A DNA stretch of 6,546 nucleotides, taken from assembly GCA_018267355.1 (NCBI GenBank), contig JAFDYP010000111.1, positions 1 to 6,546 of the forward strand, in the 5' to 3' direction. The notes under the pieces are model-generated. The model was not told the DNA's origin. It did no database searches and saw only the letters and a list, made by a program, of their open reading frames with translations. Shown here piece by piece: positions 5,135 through 6,546 of this stretch (its first letter is position 1; each line of letters opens with the position of its first letter). Made by a program: the position numbers and the translations under genes. This DNA is from Bacteroidota bacterium (GTDB lineage Bacteria > Bacteroidota > Bacteroidia > Chitinophagales > LD1).

Positions 5135-6546
5135 CAAACCTATCCGGGCCAGCCCAATGTGACTATTACGGGATCACACAATATCAATATCCCATGTGGT
5201 GGAGTGAGCTGCTACAATGCCAGCTCTACGCATGTACGGACGGGCTATACGAGTGCCTACACGGTAGATTCTATTCCATTTATCACCCTGCCTACTACCG
5301 GATCTACCAGTGTGCCGGTCAACTCTGATGACGTATGGTCCAGCGCCATCACGATGCCATTCACCTTCTGCTTCTTTGGCAATAACTACAATCAGATGGT
5401 GATCGGCTCCAATGGTATTGTGAGCTTCAATATGAGCTATGCCGGGGGGTACTGCCCATGGCCGCTGAATGGTGCAGGTACTACCGCCAATCCGATACCG
5501 AATACGAATCTGCCATTCAATAGTATAATGGGGCCATATCAGGATATTTATCCTCCTGCTGGTGGCGCTATCAATTATATCACGCTGGGCCAGGCTCCGC
5601 GCCGTGTCTTTGTTGTCTCGTTTCTAGCTATACCGCAGTTTCAGTGCAACAGTATCACGTCTACCAGTCAGATAGTACTCTATGAGGGCACCAATATTAT
5701 TGAAACTTATATTGCACAGAAGGTCGTTTGCTCAGGCTGGAATAATGGCAATGCCATAGACGGTATACAAAACAGCACGGGTACAGTGGGATATGCCGTA
5801 CCTGGCCGCAACAATACATCATGGACCTGCACCAACTCTGCACACAGGTTCACACCTGCTGCCAATACTGCTACAGTGACCACTACAGCGTGGCACCAGC
5901 TGGGCAGCACTACTGTACTGTCTACCACAGATACCGCTACACTCTGCCCGCCTACCAATGGTACTACTCAGTATGTAGTAGATGTGACGTACCTGCAGTG
6001 TGACCCTGCGCGTACGGTAGTAGTGTCAGATACCATGACCATCTCTGTCACCCAGTCAGCAGGCCCTGATCAGTATCTGAGCTGCCCATCTGCAGTAGAC
6101 TCTGTGACCATGGCTGCTACCGGCACGGGCACATGGGTGGCTGTACCGGGCAATCCTTCTGCCGGCACTGTGATTCACAATCCGACCTCACCTACTACTA
6201 CCATATCGGGCTTTGGCCCCGTGGGTACTTATTACTTCGCATGGAGCTCGGCCCTCTGTACGGACACTGCTGCCGTGATCGTATCTTCCCGTCCTGACGC
6301 CGGTCCTGACCAGGCTACCTGCGTAGGCGGTACAGCTACTATGGCTGCAGTGGGTACAGGTACATGGACTGCATTGCCAGGCAATCCTGCTACTACTACG
6401 ATCATTGACCCTACTAGCCCTACTACCTCTATCGCAGGCTTTTCGGTAGGAGGTACTTACAGCTTTGTATGGCATTTTGCCAGCTGTATGGATACCGCCA
6501 CTGTACTGGTACCTGTTTTCACTACCAGCACTGCCGGAGATACATC
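5075..6546 (+). CDS. Secreted Bacteroidota surface protein with N-terminal beta-sandwich-like domain and AGPDQ-type repeats; 3' end missing
   Basis: The frame is open from ATG 5075 to the right edge (490 full codons plus two bases). An in-frame TGA at 5033-5035 and no earlier start codon favour 5075, with an adjacent alternative ATG at 5078. Residues 1-20 are a Sec signal peptide; residues 62-262 are a beta-rich domain (YTVDSIPF, DDVWSSAITMPFTFCFFGNN, IGSNGIVSF, QIVLYEGTNIIETYI, AVPGRNN, HRFTP) typical of large T9SS proteins; 263-328 is a half-Ig-like tail (QYVVDVTY, SDTMTISV); from 329 on come 80-residue AGPDQ repeats. By analogy with relatives, more repeats and a type B sorting domain are expected beyond the edge, but this is inference. 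The mature part seen has one lysine (K216). No enzyme motif is visible; a structural or adhesive surface role is likely but unproven. Confidence 0.93.
   Translation, partial: MMKKLSIALLLIVSVLGIQAQTYPGQPNVTITGSHNINIPCGGVSCYNASSTHVRTGYTSAYTVDSIPFITLPTTGSTSVPVNSDDVWSSAITMPFTFCFFGNNYNQMVIGSNGIVSFNMSYAGGYCPWPLNGAGTTANPIPNTNLPFNSIMGPYQDIYPPAGGAINYITLGQAPRRVFVVSFLAIPQFQCNSITSTSQIVLYEGTNIIETYIAQKVVCSGWNNGNAIDGIQNSTGTVGYAVPGRNNTSWTCTNSAHRFTPAANTATVTTTAWHQLGSTTVLSTTDTATLCPPTNGTTQYVVDVTYLQCDPARTVVVSDTMTISVTQSAGPDQYLSCPSAVDSVTMAATGTGTWVAVPGNPSAGTVIHNPTSPTTTISGFGPVGTYYFAWSSALCTDTAAVIVSSRPDAGPDQATCVGGTATMAAVGTGTWTALPGNPATTTIIDPTSPTTSIAGFSVGGTYSFVWHFASCMDTATVLVPVFTTSTAGDT
5258..5860 (+). other. N-terminal beta-sandwich-like domain of the second protein, homologous to the insert at 2434-3045
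   Basis: Residues 62-262 begin at YTVDSIPF and end at HRFTPA. Shared landmarks with the first protein's insert are Y-x-V-x-SIP, IxxPFxFxF, SNG-x-x-SF, AP-x-R-V-x-V, a strand ending in E-T/G-x-x-IxI or similar, a GxxAxPGRNN turn and RFTP. The segment before it (INIPCGGVSC) matches the short CG..C lead-in that often precedes this domain in Bacteroidota proteins. The YCPW and CSGW motifs are conserved in relatives as I recall them. Function is unknown. Confidence 0.75.
5861..6055 (+). other. Half-Ig-like tail following the N-terminal domain
   Basis: Residues 263-327 contain TAWHQLGS, then TATLCPPTNGTTQYVVDVTY, a Cys (LQCDP) and VVVSDTMTISV. This follows the same pattern as the second half of the split module in the first protein (HTQWTPNV, SQTYYV, TSCHV, RDSVRIDI). 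It therefore looks like the C-terminal strands of an Ig-like module whose first half would precede the inserted domain. Confidence 0.55.
6059..6546 (+). repeat. Tandem 80-residue AGPDQ-type repeats, array runs off the window
   Basis: Copy 1 starts at 6059 (AGPDQYLSC) and copy 2 at 6299 (AGPDQATC), exactly 240 bases apart. Both share the core GTGTW-x-A-x-PGNP, then a PTSPTT-x-I-x-GF stretch, GTY-x-F-x-W and C-x-DTA. A third copy seems to begin at about 6533 (AGDT) where the window ends. This is the AGPDQ repeat family frequent in large Bacteroidota surface proteins. The copies differ at many synonymous sites (for example four of the six codons for PTSPTT), so the duplication is old rather than recent. 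Confidence 0.8.

Noticed and set aside
5821..6003. Short + strand open frame of 60 residues in another frame inside the second gene
   Set aside because: It overlaps the strongly supported frame starting at 5075, and its His/Tyr/Cys-rich translation matches nothing recognisable.

Overview
The window looks like chromosomal DNA of a member of the Bacteroidota. The main evidence is the C-terminal domain of the first protein, a gliding-motility-associated (CHU_C-like, type B) sorting domain used by the type IX secretion system (T9SS), a system largely confined to this phylum. Coding GC is roughly one half by eye and the single spacer is about 30% GC. The second gene starts after an A-rich leader with no Shine-Dalgarno sequence, also usual for the phylum. 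A Chitinophagales/Sphingobacteria-type host is plausible, but the sequence alone does not fix a genus.

Layout: two genes, both on the + strand and both cut by the window edges. Bases 1-4959 are the last 1652 codons of a very large secreted, multidomain surface protein; its start and signal peptide lie upstream. In order it holds a cadherin/HYR-like N-terminal part, about ten Ig/PKD-like modules marked by a YQWTP-like strand and paired cysteines, and the T9SS sorting domain at the end. Two of the modules are split at the same place by large inserted domains. Bases 4960-5074 are an AT-rich spacer. Bases 5075-6546 are the first 490 codons of a second secreted protein with a clear Sec signal peptide, an N-terminal beta-rich domain of the same kind as one inserted in the first protein, a half-Ig-like tail, and at least two 80-residue AGPDQ-type repeats before the right edge.

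How they work together: both are predicted to cross the inner membrane by Sec. The first is then exported and anchored or released by T9SS, and the second very probably is too, although its C-terminus is outside the window. Neither shows a catalytic motif. Adhesin or surface-filament roles are the usual guess for this architecture but are not shown by the sequence. No RNA gene, mobile element, CRISPR array or PorP/SprF gene was seen. The points most worth a second look are the two nested domain insertions, the domain shared by the neighbours, an extreme shortage of lysine in both proteins (including 509 consecutive residues without one), and the number of D(S/T)(A/I/L/M/T/V) O-glycosylation-type motifs.
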